Part shown: piece by piece, positions 1 to 5,583 of the stretch | Numbering within the stretch: the first letter of the stretch is position 1 | Layout: each line of letters starts with the position of its first letter | Assembly (NCBI GenBank): GCA_947174985.1 | Contig: CAMWLB010000210.1 | Location: 1 to 5,583 of the forward strand | DNA: 5,583 bases | Origin: an uncultured Lachnospiraceae bacterium | GTDB taxonomy: Bacteria; Bacillota; Clostridia; Lachnospirales; Lachnospiraceae | Direction of reading: 5' to 3' | Made by a program: the position numbers and the translations under genes | Notes under the pieces: generated by a model | The model's input: the letters and a program-made list of their open reading frames with translations, nothing else | Databases searched by the model: none | Told to the model about the DNA's origin: nothing

Positions 1-767
1 ATGTAGAAGAAAGAATTCTTTCTTTCAAGGCGGATTTCCCTGTGATTGATGATGTGCTCTGTACTTCCGATAAACAAAAGACCACCGGGCTTCAATGCCT
101 TTTCAAACTTCCGGTATATGTCCTCTTTTGCCTCTTCCGTAAAGTAGATTAACACATTACGGCACACTATCAGATGATACTCAGTGGGATAGGCATCCTT
201 TAACAGATTGTGCTCCTTGAATTCTACCCTGTCCTTGATTTCTTGAGAAATCTGGTAGGAAGGACCTATCTTGGTAAAATATTTCCGTTTCAAATCATCC
301 GGTACTGCTGCAACGCTCTTCTCGCTGTAGAGACCAACCTTTGCCTTGGCAATCACCTGTTTATCCAAATCAGTCGCCAGTATATGAATCTGATTCAGAG
401 GCAAATGCCGCGACAACGCCATAACCAGTGAATACGGTTCATCTCCTGTGGAACATGCCGCGCTCCAAATCTTTAAGTTTTTGCCAAACCGGCCTATCAG
501 TTCCGGAATAATTTCCTTGTCCAAAAGCATCCACTGATCCGCATTGCGGTAAAACTCGGAAACGTTAATCGTCAGATAATTGACAAATTCTTCAAACCGC
601 GCTTTATCTGTCTTTATTAACTGGACATACTTGTCATATTCCCGAAGACCGTTTTTATTAATCAGTGTATCGATTCTACGCTTCATCTGTTTCTCTTTGT
701 AGGCATTCAAATCGATTGACGTCAAATCATATACGGCCTTTTTAAAATATTCATAGTCATACGTCAT
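1..767 (-). CDS. cheR: Chemotaxis protein methyltransferase CheR (3' end cut by window edge)
   Basis: S-adenosylmethionine-dependent methyltransferase that methylates glutamates on the cytoplasmic domains of chemoreceptors, opposing CheB in adaptation. The frame is open from an ATG at 767 to the left edge, giving 255 residues and no stop; family length (about 255-270) implies only a few codons are missing. Visible: the N-terminal helical domain (about 1-75) ending in NVSEFYRN, whose Arg74 matches the conserved active-site Arg; the SAM-binding stretch WSAACSTGDEPYS (101-113); ATDLD (131-135), whose Asp133 matches the SAM-ribose ligand; CRNVLIYF (202-209); and a C-terminal FIGSTEH strand (232-238). 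The start is supported by GAGG (776-779) 8 nt upstream. It follows rpsA by 23 bp with no terminator, so co-transcription is likely. No receptor or other che gene is visible. The family call is firm; its physiological partner is unknown. Confidence 0.93.
   Translation of the reverse strand, partial: MTYDYEYFKKAVYDLTSIDLNAYKEKQMKRRIDTLINKNGLREYDKYVQLIKTDKARFEEFVNYLTINVSEFYRNADQWMLLDKEIIPELIGRFGKNLKIWSAACSTGDEPYSLVMALSRHLPLNQIHILATDLDKQVIAKAKVGLYSEKSVAAVPDDLKRKYFTKIGPSYQISQEIKDRVEFKEHNLLKDAYPTEYHLIVCRNVLIYFTEEAKEDIYRKFEKALKPGGLLFIGSTEHIINHREIRLERKNSFFY
7..24. repeat. Perfect 18-bp AT-rich palindrome in the 3' end of cheR
   Basis: AAGAAAGAATTCTTTCTT reads the same on both strands, centred on GAATTC (13-18). 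It lies in the codons for Arg249-Lys-Asn-Ser-Phe-Phe254 near the end of cheR. It has no GC-rich stem and no loop, so it is not a terminator; purine-rich then pyrimidine-rich codons may produce it by chance. Confidence 0.8.
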
Positions 768-790
768 GCAGGCAACCTCATATTCAAAAT

Positions 791-1954
791 TTATTCTGCG
801 GATTCCTCGGATTCTTTTTCAGCAGCTATCACGGCATCAATGTCTACGGATACAACTTCCGCATCCTCATCCTCTTCTGCCTCCTCGTCCTTTGCAGGTT
901 CAGGAGCATACAGCGCTTTGATGCTCAAGCTGATTTTCTTATCCTCTTCATTGAAATCTACAATCTTGGCGGTTACGGAATCACCTACCTTTAATACATC
1001 GGAAGGTTTCTCAACATGTTCCTTGGAAATCTGGGATACATGGAGCAAAGCGTCCACACCGGGCTCTAACTCTATAAATGCGCCGAAATCGGTCATTCTC
1101 GCCACTACACCGGTAACCTCATTGCCGATGGCAAACTTCTCTGCAGCATCCTTCCATGGATTCTGGTCGTCAAACTTAAGGCTGAGCGCAATCTTGCTGC
1201 CGTTGATTTCCTTGATAAGCACGGTAAGCTTATCGCCAACTTTAAACGCTTTCTTGGGATGCTCTACACGTCCCCATGACATCTCCGAAATATGGAGAAG
1301 ACCATCTGCACCACCCAAATCAACAAACGCACCGAAATCGGTTACATTCTTTACAACGCCTTCTACAACGTCACCTTCATGGATACGCTCGAAAAGCTCT
1401 CTCTGCATTTCTGCTTTTTTCGCAACGACAAGCTGCTTTCTGTCACCGATATATCTCCTTCTTCTAGGATTATATTCGCTGATGACAAATTCTATTTCCT
1501 GTCCGGCATATTTGCTCAAATCTTTTTCGTAGGTATCGGAAACCAGACTTGCCGGAATGAAAATTCTTACTTCTTCCACAACAACGCTTAAACCGCCCTC
1601 AAGCACCTGTGCAACGGTTGCTTTCAAAACCTCTTTGTTGTTAAAGGCTTCTTCGATTCTCTTGTTGCCTCTGTCTGCAGCCAGACGCTTGTAGGTAAGG
1701 AGAACTTGTCCCTCTCCATCATTCACTTTCAGAACCTTTACCTCCATGGTGTCGCCCACTTTGACAACGGTGGTCAAATCCACACCGGATTCATTGGTAT
1801 ATTCGTTTCTGGTAAGGATACCGTCTGACTTGTATCCGATGTTGAGAACTATTTCTTCAGGCTTCACATCAATAACAGTACCTTCAACTACCTCTCCTGT
1901 GTGTATTGTCTTTAATGATTCTTCTAACATTTGTTCAAAAGTTAATTCTGACAT
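791..1954 (-). CDS. rpsA: Ribosomal protein S1 / S1 RNA-binding protein, four S1 domains
   Basis: RNA-binding protein of the bacterial S1 family, which helps the 30S subunit engage and unfold mRNA in the cytoplasm. The 387-residue product carries four S1 (OB-fold) repeats at about 19-89, 107-177, 193-260 and 276-346. Repeats 3 and 4 carry the classic TDFGAF and LLH(I/V)S motifs (TDFGAFVDLGGADGLLHIS and TDFGAFIELEPGVDALLHVS). Repeat 2 is degenerate, with an RRRR run at 164-167. The tail after about 352 is strongly acidic (many Glu/Asp). Four repeats is the usual Firmicute size, against six in E. coli. I chose the ATG at 1954 because AGGAGG (1964-1969) lies 9 nt upstream; an in-frame TTG at 1972 would place that Shine-Dalgarno inside the coding region. 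The first 20 nt overlap the end of ispH in another frame. Firmicute S1-like proteins may not be as essential as E. coli S1, so a strict ribosomal role is inferred. Confidence 0.95.
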   Translation of the reverse strand: MSELTFEQMLEESLKTIHTGEVVEGTVIDVKPEEIVLNIGYKSDGILTRNEYTNESGVDLTTVVKVGDTMEVKVLKVNDGEGQVLLTYKRLAADRGNKRIEEAFNNKEVLKATVAQVLEGGLSVVVEEVRIFIPASLVSDTYEKDLSKYAGQEIEFVISEYNPRRRRYIGDRKQLVVAKKAEMQRELFERIHEGDVVEGVVKNVTDFGAFVDLGGADGLLHISEMSWGRVEHPKKAFKVGDKLTVLIKEINGSKIALSLKFDDQNPWKDAAEKFAIGNEVTGVVARMTDFGAFIELEPGVDALLHVSQISKEHVEKPSDVLKVGDSVTAKIVDFNEEDKKISLSIKALYAPEPAKDEEAEEDEDAEVVSVDIDAVIAAEKESEESAE

Positions 1955-2780
1955 AATTTTGAACCTCCTCAATAATTTTGTTTGGGGTCGAAGCCCCTGC
2001 AGTAATACCCACCAGTGAAACAGCTTTAGGTCGTTCTAAATGCAAGTCATCCAGTGTCTGTATAAAATAGGTATGCGGACACTCTTTACTGCAGATTTCA
2101 TACAACTTTCTCGTATTGGAGCTGTGCCTGCCGCCTATTACTATCATAGCATCGACAAAGGCAGCTATTTCCTTTGCTTCCTTCTGTCTCTCCTCAGTTG
2201 CGTTGCAGATAGTATTCGCAACAGTAACATTATAGACTTTTTTTTTGAAAATTTCAACTATATAATGAAATTTATTGTAGTTAAATGTCGTTTGAGCCAC
2301 AATGCATACTTCTTTTCCTTCTTTGGGCACAAAATTTTCAGCCTCTTCGACCGTATCTATGACAACTGCGGGCGTCCTGCTCCAGCCCACAGTGCCTTCC
2401 ACCTCCGGATGCCCGGGATTGCCGATCACCACAATCTGCCTGCCTTTTTTGCTCTCCTCCTCCACTATGCCGTGGATTTTCTTGACAAACGGACAGGTCG
2501 CATCCACAATGGAAAGCCCCTGCTTTTCTATCTGCGCATAGATATCTCTTGCAACACCGTGTGCCCGTATGATGATGGTTCCCTTTTTCACCTTCTGCAG
2601 TTCCTCACGGTTCTCAATTACCCTGACGCCCTGCTCGCGCAGTTCCTCCACCACTTCCTCATTGTTGACGATGGCGCCGTATGTATAAATATCCCCGTTT
2701 CCAATCTGTCCGTAGACTGTTTCTACTGCGCGCTTTACGCCAAAGCAGAATCCCATGTTTTTAGCCGCCAGAATTTCCAA
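1935..2780 (-). CDS. ispH: 4-hydroxy-3-methylbut-2-enyl diphosphate (HMBPP) reductase IspH/LytB
   Basis: [4Fe-4S] enzyme that reduces HMBPP to IPP and DMAPP, the last step of the cytoplasmic MEP isoprenoid pathway. The 281 residues are a normal clostridial length. The three cluster cysteines are Cys12 (GFCFGV), Cys96 (DATCPFVKK) and Cys192 (NTICNATEERQ). Other active-site positions seen are His124 and Glu126 in NPGHPEVEG, Thr165 in AQTTFN, Ser220/Asn222 in RHSSNTRKL and Ser264 in GASTP. The position matching E. coli His41 is Asn39 (IVNN instead of IVHN), which is unusual. The start is a TTG, accepted because AGAGG (2789-2793) sits 8 nt upstream and the next Met (residue 9) would delete the first beta strand. 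It begins 1 bp after the cmk stop and ends inside rpsA, so translation is probably coupled to both. A nine-A tract encodes Lys179-181. Confidence 0.96.
   Translation of the reverse strand: MEILAAKNMGFCFGVKRAVETVYGQIGNGDIYTYGAIVNNEEVVEELREQGVRVIENREELQKVKKGTIIIRAHGVARDIYAQIEKQGLSIVDATCPFVKKIHGIVEEESKKGRQIVVIGNPGHPEVEGTVGWSRTPAVVIDTVEEAENFVPKEGKEVCIVAQTTFNYNKFHYIVEIFKKKVYNVTVANTICNATEERQKEAKEIAAFVDAMIVIGGRHSSNTRKLYEICSKECPHTYFIQTLDDLHLERPKAVSLVGITAGASTPNKIIEEVQNYVRINF
1964..1969 (-). promoter_or_regulatory. Shine-Dalgarno of rpsA, embedded in the ispH coding end
   Basis: AGGAGG lies 9 nt before the rpsA ATG (1954) and is part of the ispH Glu-Glu-Val codons (residues 271-273). A full-consensus site at ideal spacing argues that S1 starts translation on its own and decides for the ATG at 1954 over the in-frame TTG at 1972. 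Confidence 0.9.
2229..2257 (-). promoter_or_regulatory. Candidate sigma-A promoter inside ispH, directed at rpsA-cheR
   Basis: On the minus strand TTGAAA (2257-2252; 5 of 6 to the -35 consensus) is followed by a 17-bp spacer and TATAAT (2234-2229; 6 of 6 to the -10 consensus). The spacer holds a run of nine A, and AT-rich sequence lies just upstream. The predicted start point near 2222 would give an RNA with a leader of about 270 nt before the rpsA ATG. The match also encodes ispH residues (around 175-183), so it could be partly coincidental. This is sequence matching only. Confidence 0.5.
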
Positions 2781-2781
2781 A

Positions 2782-3456
2782 TTAGATACCTCTTTTCTTC
2801 TTTTCGCATATTTTCATAATGGTTTCCATCACTTCTTCGACAGACATATCGGAAGAATCCACTAAAACAGCATCCTCTGCCTGTCTTAGGGGAGACTCCT
2901 CCCTTGTCATATCCCTGTTGTCCCTCTCGATGATATCCTGTTCGATTTTATCAAAATTGCAGGCAATGCCTTTTTCCGTAAGCTCATCATAACGCCTTTT
3001 TGCACGCACGGCACTGCTTGCGGTCAGATAAATTTTTACATCTGCATCCGGCAGTACGCAGGTGCCGATATCCCTGCCATCCATCACCACATCTGCAGTC
3101 CTTGCAAGCTCCTTCTGCAGGCTCACCAGTTTTTTTCGCACATTTGGCTGCGGAGAGCTTATGGACGCCATATTGCTCACTTCCTCCGTCCTTATCAGGG
3201 AATTGACGTTTTTATTATTTAAATAGACTATCTGTTCGCCGTTCTCATAGCGGATTGTGATATCCGCCTCTTTGCAGCGGCTGCTCATGGCCTCGGTGTC
3301 CTCCTGTCCGATTCCCTCCTCAAGCATAAACAGCGCCATGGCACGGTACATGGCTCCCGTGTCCACATATATCATTCCCATTTTTTCGGCAAGCTTCCTT
3401 GCAATCGTACTTTTCCCTGCTCCGGCAGGCCCGTCTATCGCCACACAAAAACTCAT
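2782..3456 (-). CDS. cmk: Cytidylate kinase (CMP/dCMP kinase)
   Basis: Cytoplasmic P-loop kinase that phosphorylates CMP and dCMP to the diphosphates with ATP, recycling pyrimidines for RNA, DNA and CDP-lipid synthesis. At 224 residues it has the usual bacterial size. Visible motifs: Walker A GPAGAGKS (9-16), DTGAMYRA (32-39), a central CMP-binding insert (about 60-105), MDGRDIGT (125-132) with the substrate-binding Arg/Asp pair, an Arg-rich lid region (about 151-182, including RDNRD at 178-182) and SPLRQAEDA (188-196). The ATG at 3456 is preceded by AGGTGG (3464-3469) at 7 nt. Its stop is separated from the ispH TTG by a single base. cmk next to ispH and rpsA is a familiar arrangement in Firmicutes. 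No missing or altered catalytic residue was noticed. Confidence 0.97.
   Translation of the reverse strand: MSFCVAIDGPAGAGKSTIARKLAEKMGMIYVDTGAMYRAMALFMLEEGIGQEDTEAMSSRCKEADITIRYENGEQIVYLNNKNVNSLIRTEEVSNMASISSPQPNVRKKLVSLQKELARTADVVMDGRDIGTCVLPDADVKIYLTASSAVRAKRRYDELTEKGIACNFDKIEQDIIERDNRDMTREESPLRQAEDAVLVDSSDMSVEEVMETIMKICEKKKRGI
2789..2793 (-). promoter_or_regulatory. Shine-Dalgarno of ispH, supporting a TTG start
   Basis: AGAGG ends 8 nt before the TTG at 2780-2778 and lies inside the last codons of cmk. It supports the TTG rather than the ATG eight codons later, and with the 1-bp gap to cmk it suggests that ribosomes ending cmk can restart at ispH. Confidence 0.75.
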
Positions 3457-3468
3457 TTTTCTTCCACC

Positions 3469-3488
3469 TTTCTATGTTTTTCTATGTT
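3469..3488. repeat. Perfect 10-bp tandem duplication between the oxidoreductase gene and cmk
   Basis: TTTCTATGTT occurs twice head to tail (3469-3478 and 3479-3488, plus strand). It fills most of the 30-bp gap, takes in two bases of the oxidoreductase stop codon (TAA, 3489-3487) and on the left touches the cmk Shine-Dalgarno (3464-3469). Probably a slippage product; no function is evident. Confidence 0.85.
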
Positions 3489-4734
3489 AAAACTGTCCCG
3501 CTCCTTTTCCGGCAAGATACCCAGTTGACCACGCTATCTGCAAATTAAAACCGCCTGTCACCGCATCTAAATCCAACACTTCTCCCGCAAAGAAAAGTCC
3601 CCGCACCTTTTTAGATTCCATGGTGGATGGATTAACATCCTTTACGGAAACGCCTCCCATCGTGATGACCGCCTCGTCAAACCCCCTGCATCCTGTTATG
3701 GTAAGCGGCAGGCCCTTTATCAGCGCGGTAAATTGCTTTCTCTCTTCTTTTGTGATTTCATTGACCTGCTTATCCGGTGCAATACCGGACAAAGCGACCA
3801 TCACCGGAATCAGTTTTGACGGAAACAGCGCGCTCAGGGCATTTTTAAACGCTTTATTTTTATTTGCTTCAAATTCCCTGATAAGTCTCTTGTCAAGCTG
3901 CTCCATGGAAAGTGCCGGCTTTAAATCGATGGAAAGCGCCGCCTGCTGCCCATACGCCTTCTGCACATACCGGCTGCTGGCGCTCAGAATCAAGGGACCG
4001 CTCACCCCGAAATGAGTGAAGAGCATCTCCCCGAAATCCCGATAAAGCTCTTTCTTGTTGCAGGTAAGCGCCACCTCTACATTTTTTAAGGAAAGCCCCA
4101 TTAAATCTTTACAAAAACTTTCCTCCGCCTCCAATGGCACCAGCGAGGGCCGTCTCTCTGTCAGACCGTGTCCTGTCTTCTCCGCAAACCGATAGCCGTC
4201 TCCTGTAGAACCTGTCGCGGCATAGGAAATACCGCCGGTCGCTACAACAACCGCATCCGCCCTCTCTTCCTTCCCGGAAGCAAGCCGCACGCCGCGCACC
4301 TTCACGCCTTCTTCCATTTCTTCCACCAGCACCTTAAGAATCGTGGTATTTAAACGCACCGTGACCTGAAGTTCATCCAATCTTTTCTTCAAAGCCTTTA
4401 TCACATCGGAAGAATGGTCTGAAACAGGAAACACCCGGTTTCCCCGCTCTATTTTCAACGGACAGCCGGCATCCTCAAAAAAACGCATCACCTGATTGTT
4501 GTCAAAGCCGTAAAAAGCGCTGTACAGAAATTTGGCATTATTTACTACACCGCCAAACAATTCCTCCGTCTCGCAGGCATTAGTCACATTACAGCGTCCT
4601 TTTCCCGTGATAAAAAGCTTTTTACCCAGCTTTTCATTTTTTTCATACAGGACAACCCTTCTGCCCTCCTCTGCCGCGGAAACCGCCGCCATCATACCCG
4701 CGGCTCCGCCGCCGATTACCGCTACTACACTCAT
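3487..4734 (-). CDS. NAD(P)/FAD-dependent oxidoreductase, HI0933/BaiN-like family
   Basis: Flavoprotein of the HI0933 (YhiN) family, whose members are annotated as BaiN-like or 'aminoacetone oxidase family' enzymes. The 415 residues match the usual 400-420. Visible: N-terminal dinucleotide-binding GGGAAG (8-13) followed by an acidic residue after the second strand (YEK, 30-32); the family signature GKGRCNVTN (44-52); VATGGIS (164-170); an inserted domain (about 190-350) with GEMLFTHFGVSGP (235-247); and the C-terminal FAD motif FFAGEVLDLDAVTGG (381-395) followed by N-LQIAWSTG. No signal peptide or membrane segment, so cytoplasmic. The substrate cannot be read from the sequence. BaiN from Clostridium scindens was linked to bile-acid dehydroxylation, but no bai gene is seen here and the family is widespread. 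Upstream, TAA in frame fixes the ATG; ribosome-binding sequence is poor (GGAA at 9 nt, or AAAGGA at 15 nt). It lies 29 bp after the rpiR-like gene and 30 bp before cmk. Confidence 0.93.
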   Translation of the reverse strand: MSVVAVIGGGAAGMMAAVSAAEEGRRVVLYEKNEKLGKKLFITGKGRCNVTNACETEELFGGVVNNAKFLYSAFYGFDNNQVMRFFEDAGCPLKIERGNRVFPVSDHSSDVIKALKKRLDELQVTVRLNTTILKVLVEEMEEGVKVRGVRLASGKEERADAVVVATGGISYAATGSTGDGYRFAEKTGHGLTERRPSLVPLEAEESFCKDLMGLSLKNVEVALTCNKKELYRDFGEMLFTHFGVSGPLILSASSRYVQKAYGQQAALSIDLKPALSMEQLDKRLIREFEANKNKAFKNALSALFPSKLIPVMVALSGIAPDKQVNEITKEERKQFTALIKGLPLTITGCRGFDEAVITMGGVSVKDVNPSTMESKKVRGLFFAGEVLDLDAVTGGFNLQIAWSTGYLAGKGAGQF

Positions 4735-4763
4735 AAATTACAATTCCAATCCTTTGGTAAAAT

Positions 4764-5583
4764 TTATTTTTCGGTGTCCGCCTTCCACAGAGGATTGTGC
4801 AGCACCGGCTCCTCATCAATAAAATTAATTTCATCGTTCAGGTACACCTGATAATTATTCCATACACCTTCCAACATTTCCAGATTCCGCTTTACATCGG
4901 AGGGGCGCTTCAGGCACAGCGCCACCACCATCGCATTGATAACGCTTAAGGGCGCCACCAGGGAATCCACAATGGAAACCATATCACTTCTTGCCAAAAG
5001 ATTCATGGAGGAATACAGACACATGGGCGAGTGAATGGAATCCGTGATGCTGATTACCTTGGCATTTCTGTCGTTGGCAAACTCCAGCGCCTTTAGCGTA
5101 CGCATGGAATATCTGGGAAAGCTGATTCCGATAATCACGTCATTTTCATCTATCCGAATCATCTGTTCAAAGGTTTCGCTAATGCTGGTCGTGTTTAAAA
5201 GCGTCACATTGCCGCGCACCATATTTAAGTAAAAATGTAGAAAATCCGCGAGCGGCGCACAGCTCCTGAGACCGATGATATATACGTTTTCCGCCTCCAG
5301 TATGGCGCCCACTGCCATATCAAAAGCATTGGGGTCAAGATTTGCAATCGTATCCTGAATCTTTTCGATGTCCGCTGTAAGCACGGAGGATAGAATTTCC
5401 GACTGACTGCTATGCCCATACTTTACGTCTATCTTCTGTACAGCGCTCAGCTTGTCCCTCACCCAGTTTTCCAGTGCCTTCTGGAATTCCGGATACCCGT
5501 CGTAGCCTATTCCGGAAGCAAAGCGAACCACCGTGGATTCGCTGATGCCAAGCTCTGTACCCAGCTTTGCCGCCGTCATAAAC
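4764..5583 (-). CDS. MurR/RpiR-family transcriptional regulator (5' end cut by window edge)
   Basis: DNA-binding regulator with an N-terminal RpiR helix-turn-helix and a C-terminal SIS domain. The reading frame is open across the right edge (a Phe codon precedes the first visible Met at 5579), and family comparison suggests about 30-40 N-terminal residues are missing, so this Met is internal. Counting from it: the HTH covers about 1-35, with SESTVVRFASGIGYDGYPEFQ (13-33) being the recognition helix and the following family signature; a linker runs to about 85; the SIS domain spans about 86-225 (VYIIGLRSCAPLADFL, then GISFPRYSMRTLKALEFA, then AKVISITDS); and a polar C-terminal tail follows. 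Instead of the usual SxSGxT phosphosugar loop it has GISFPRYS, so the ligand may not be a classic sugar phosphate. It may control the oxidoreductase 29 bp downstream, but no operator was recognised and the target is unknown. Confidence 0.92.
   Translation of the reverse strand, partial: FMTAAKLGTELGISESTVVRFASGIGYDGYPEFQKALENWVRDKLSAVQKIDVKYGHSSQSEILSSVLTADIEKIQDTIANLDPNAFDMAVGAILEAENVYIIGLRSCAPLADFLHFYLNMVRGNVTLLNTTSISETFEQMIRIDENDVIIGISFPRYSMRTLKALEFANDRNAKVISITDSIHSPMCLYSSMNLLARSDMVSIVDSLVAPLSVINAMVVALCLKRPSDVKRNLEMLEGVWNNYQVYLNDEINFIDEEPVLHNPLWKADTEK

Noticed and set aside
210..431. 73-codon plus-strand open frame
   Set aside because: It lies wholly opposite cheR, which is open across the region with all methyltransferase motifs.
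768..790. Possible terminator between rpsA and cheR
   Set aside because: The 23-bp gap contains no GC-rich inverted repeat and no following T run on the transcribed strand.
840..1532. 230-codon plus-strand open frame antisense to rpsA
   Set aside because: Its Ser-rich start is the mirror of the acidic Glu/Asp tail of S1; the rest mirrors the S1 repeats.
1955..1972. Longer rpsA beginning at the TTG at 1972
   Set aside because: This would place the AGGAGG Shine-Dalgarno within the coding region; the ATG at 1954 is 9 nt behind that site and gives the usual S1 N-terminus.
2040..2819. 259-codon plus-strand open frame antisense to ispH
   Set aside because: The minus strand encodes a clear IspH with all cluster cysteines; the plus-strand translation shows no recognisable family and no good ribosome-binding site was noted.
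3487..4734. Specific assignment as BaiN of a bile-acid dehydroxylation pathway
   Set aside because: Only family-level similarity is visible, no other bai gene is present, and this family is widespread in bacteria without that pathway.
4746..4757. CCAA-AGGA-TTGG hairpin placing a Shine-Dalgarno-like AGGA in its loop ahead of the oxidoreductase gene
   Set aside because: The stem is only four base pairs and the AGGA is about 15 nt from the ATG, too weak to call a regulatory structure.

Overview
This window looks like a chromosomal stretch of a motile, anaerobic Gram-positive bacterium of the class Clostridia, most likely Lachnospiraceae. The reasons are a four-domain S1 protein with an acidic tail, a short clostridial-type IspH, a BaiN/HI0933-type flavoprotein directly upstream of cmk, a MurR/RpiR regulator and a CheR methyltransferase, with Gram-positive style Shine-Dalgarno sequences. 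The placement rests on remembered protein features and gene order, not on a search.

All six genes lie on the minus strand, so the order of transcription runs from the right edge to the left edge: an RpiR-family regulator (N-terminus cut off by the right edge), a BaiN/HI0933-type FAD oxidoreductase, cmk (CMP kinase), ispH (HMBPP reductase), rpsA (ribosomal protein S1) and cheR (chemotaxis methyltransferase, last codons cut off by the left edge). The gaps are 29, 30 and 1 bp, then a 20-nt overlap, then 23 bp. No gene-free stretch exceeds about 30 bases. I see no terminator, tRNA, rRNA, CRISPR array or insertion sequence. The long plus-strand open frames are shadows of these genes.

The layout suggests one co-directional, largely co-transcribed unit that mixes a regulator, a redox enzyme and core functions: pyrimidine nucleotide supply, the last step of the MEP isoprenoid pathway, and translation. 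A chemotaxis gene is appended at the end. cmk-ispH and ispH-rpsA are so tightly packed that translational coupling is likely. A near-consensus sigma-A promoter inside ispH could give rpsA-cheR its own transcript.

I see no clearly new defence or mobile system here; this is mostly ordinary core genome. The points worth a second look are: the out-of-frame ispH/rpsA overlap, at a junction that is fused into one protein in some other Clostridia; the intragenic promoter; an Asn where IspH usually has an active-site His; cheR placed behind rpsA; and an RpiR regulator whose SIS domain lacks the usual sugar-phosphate motif.
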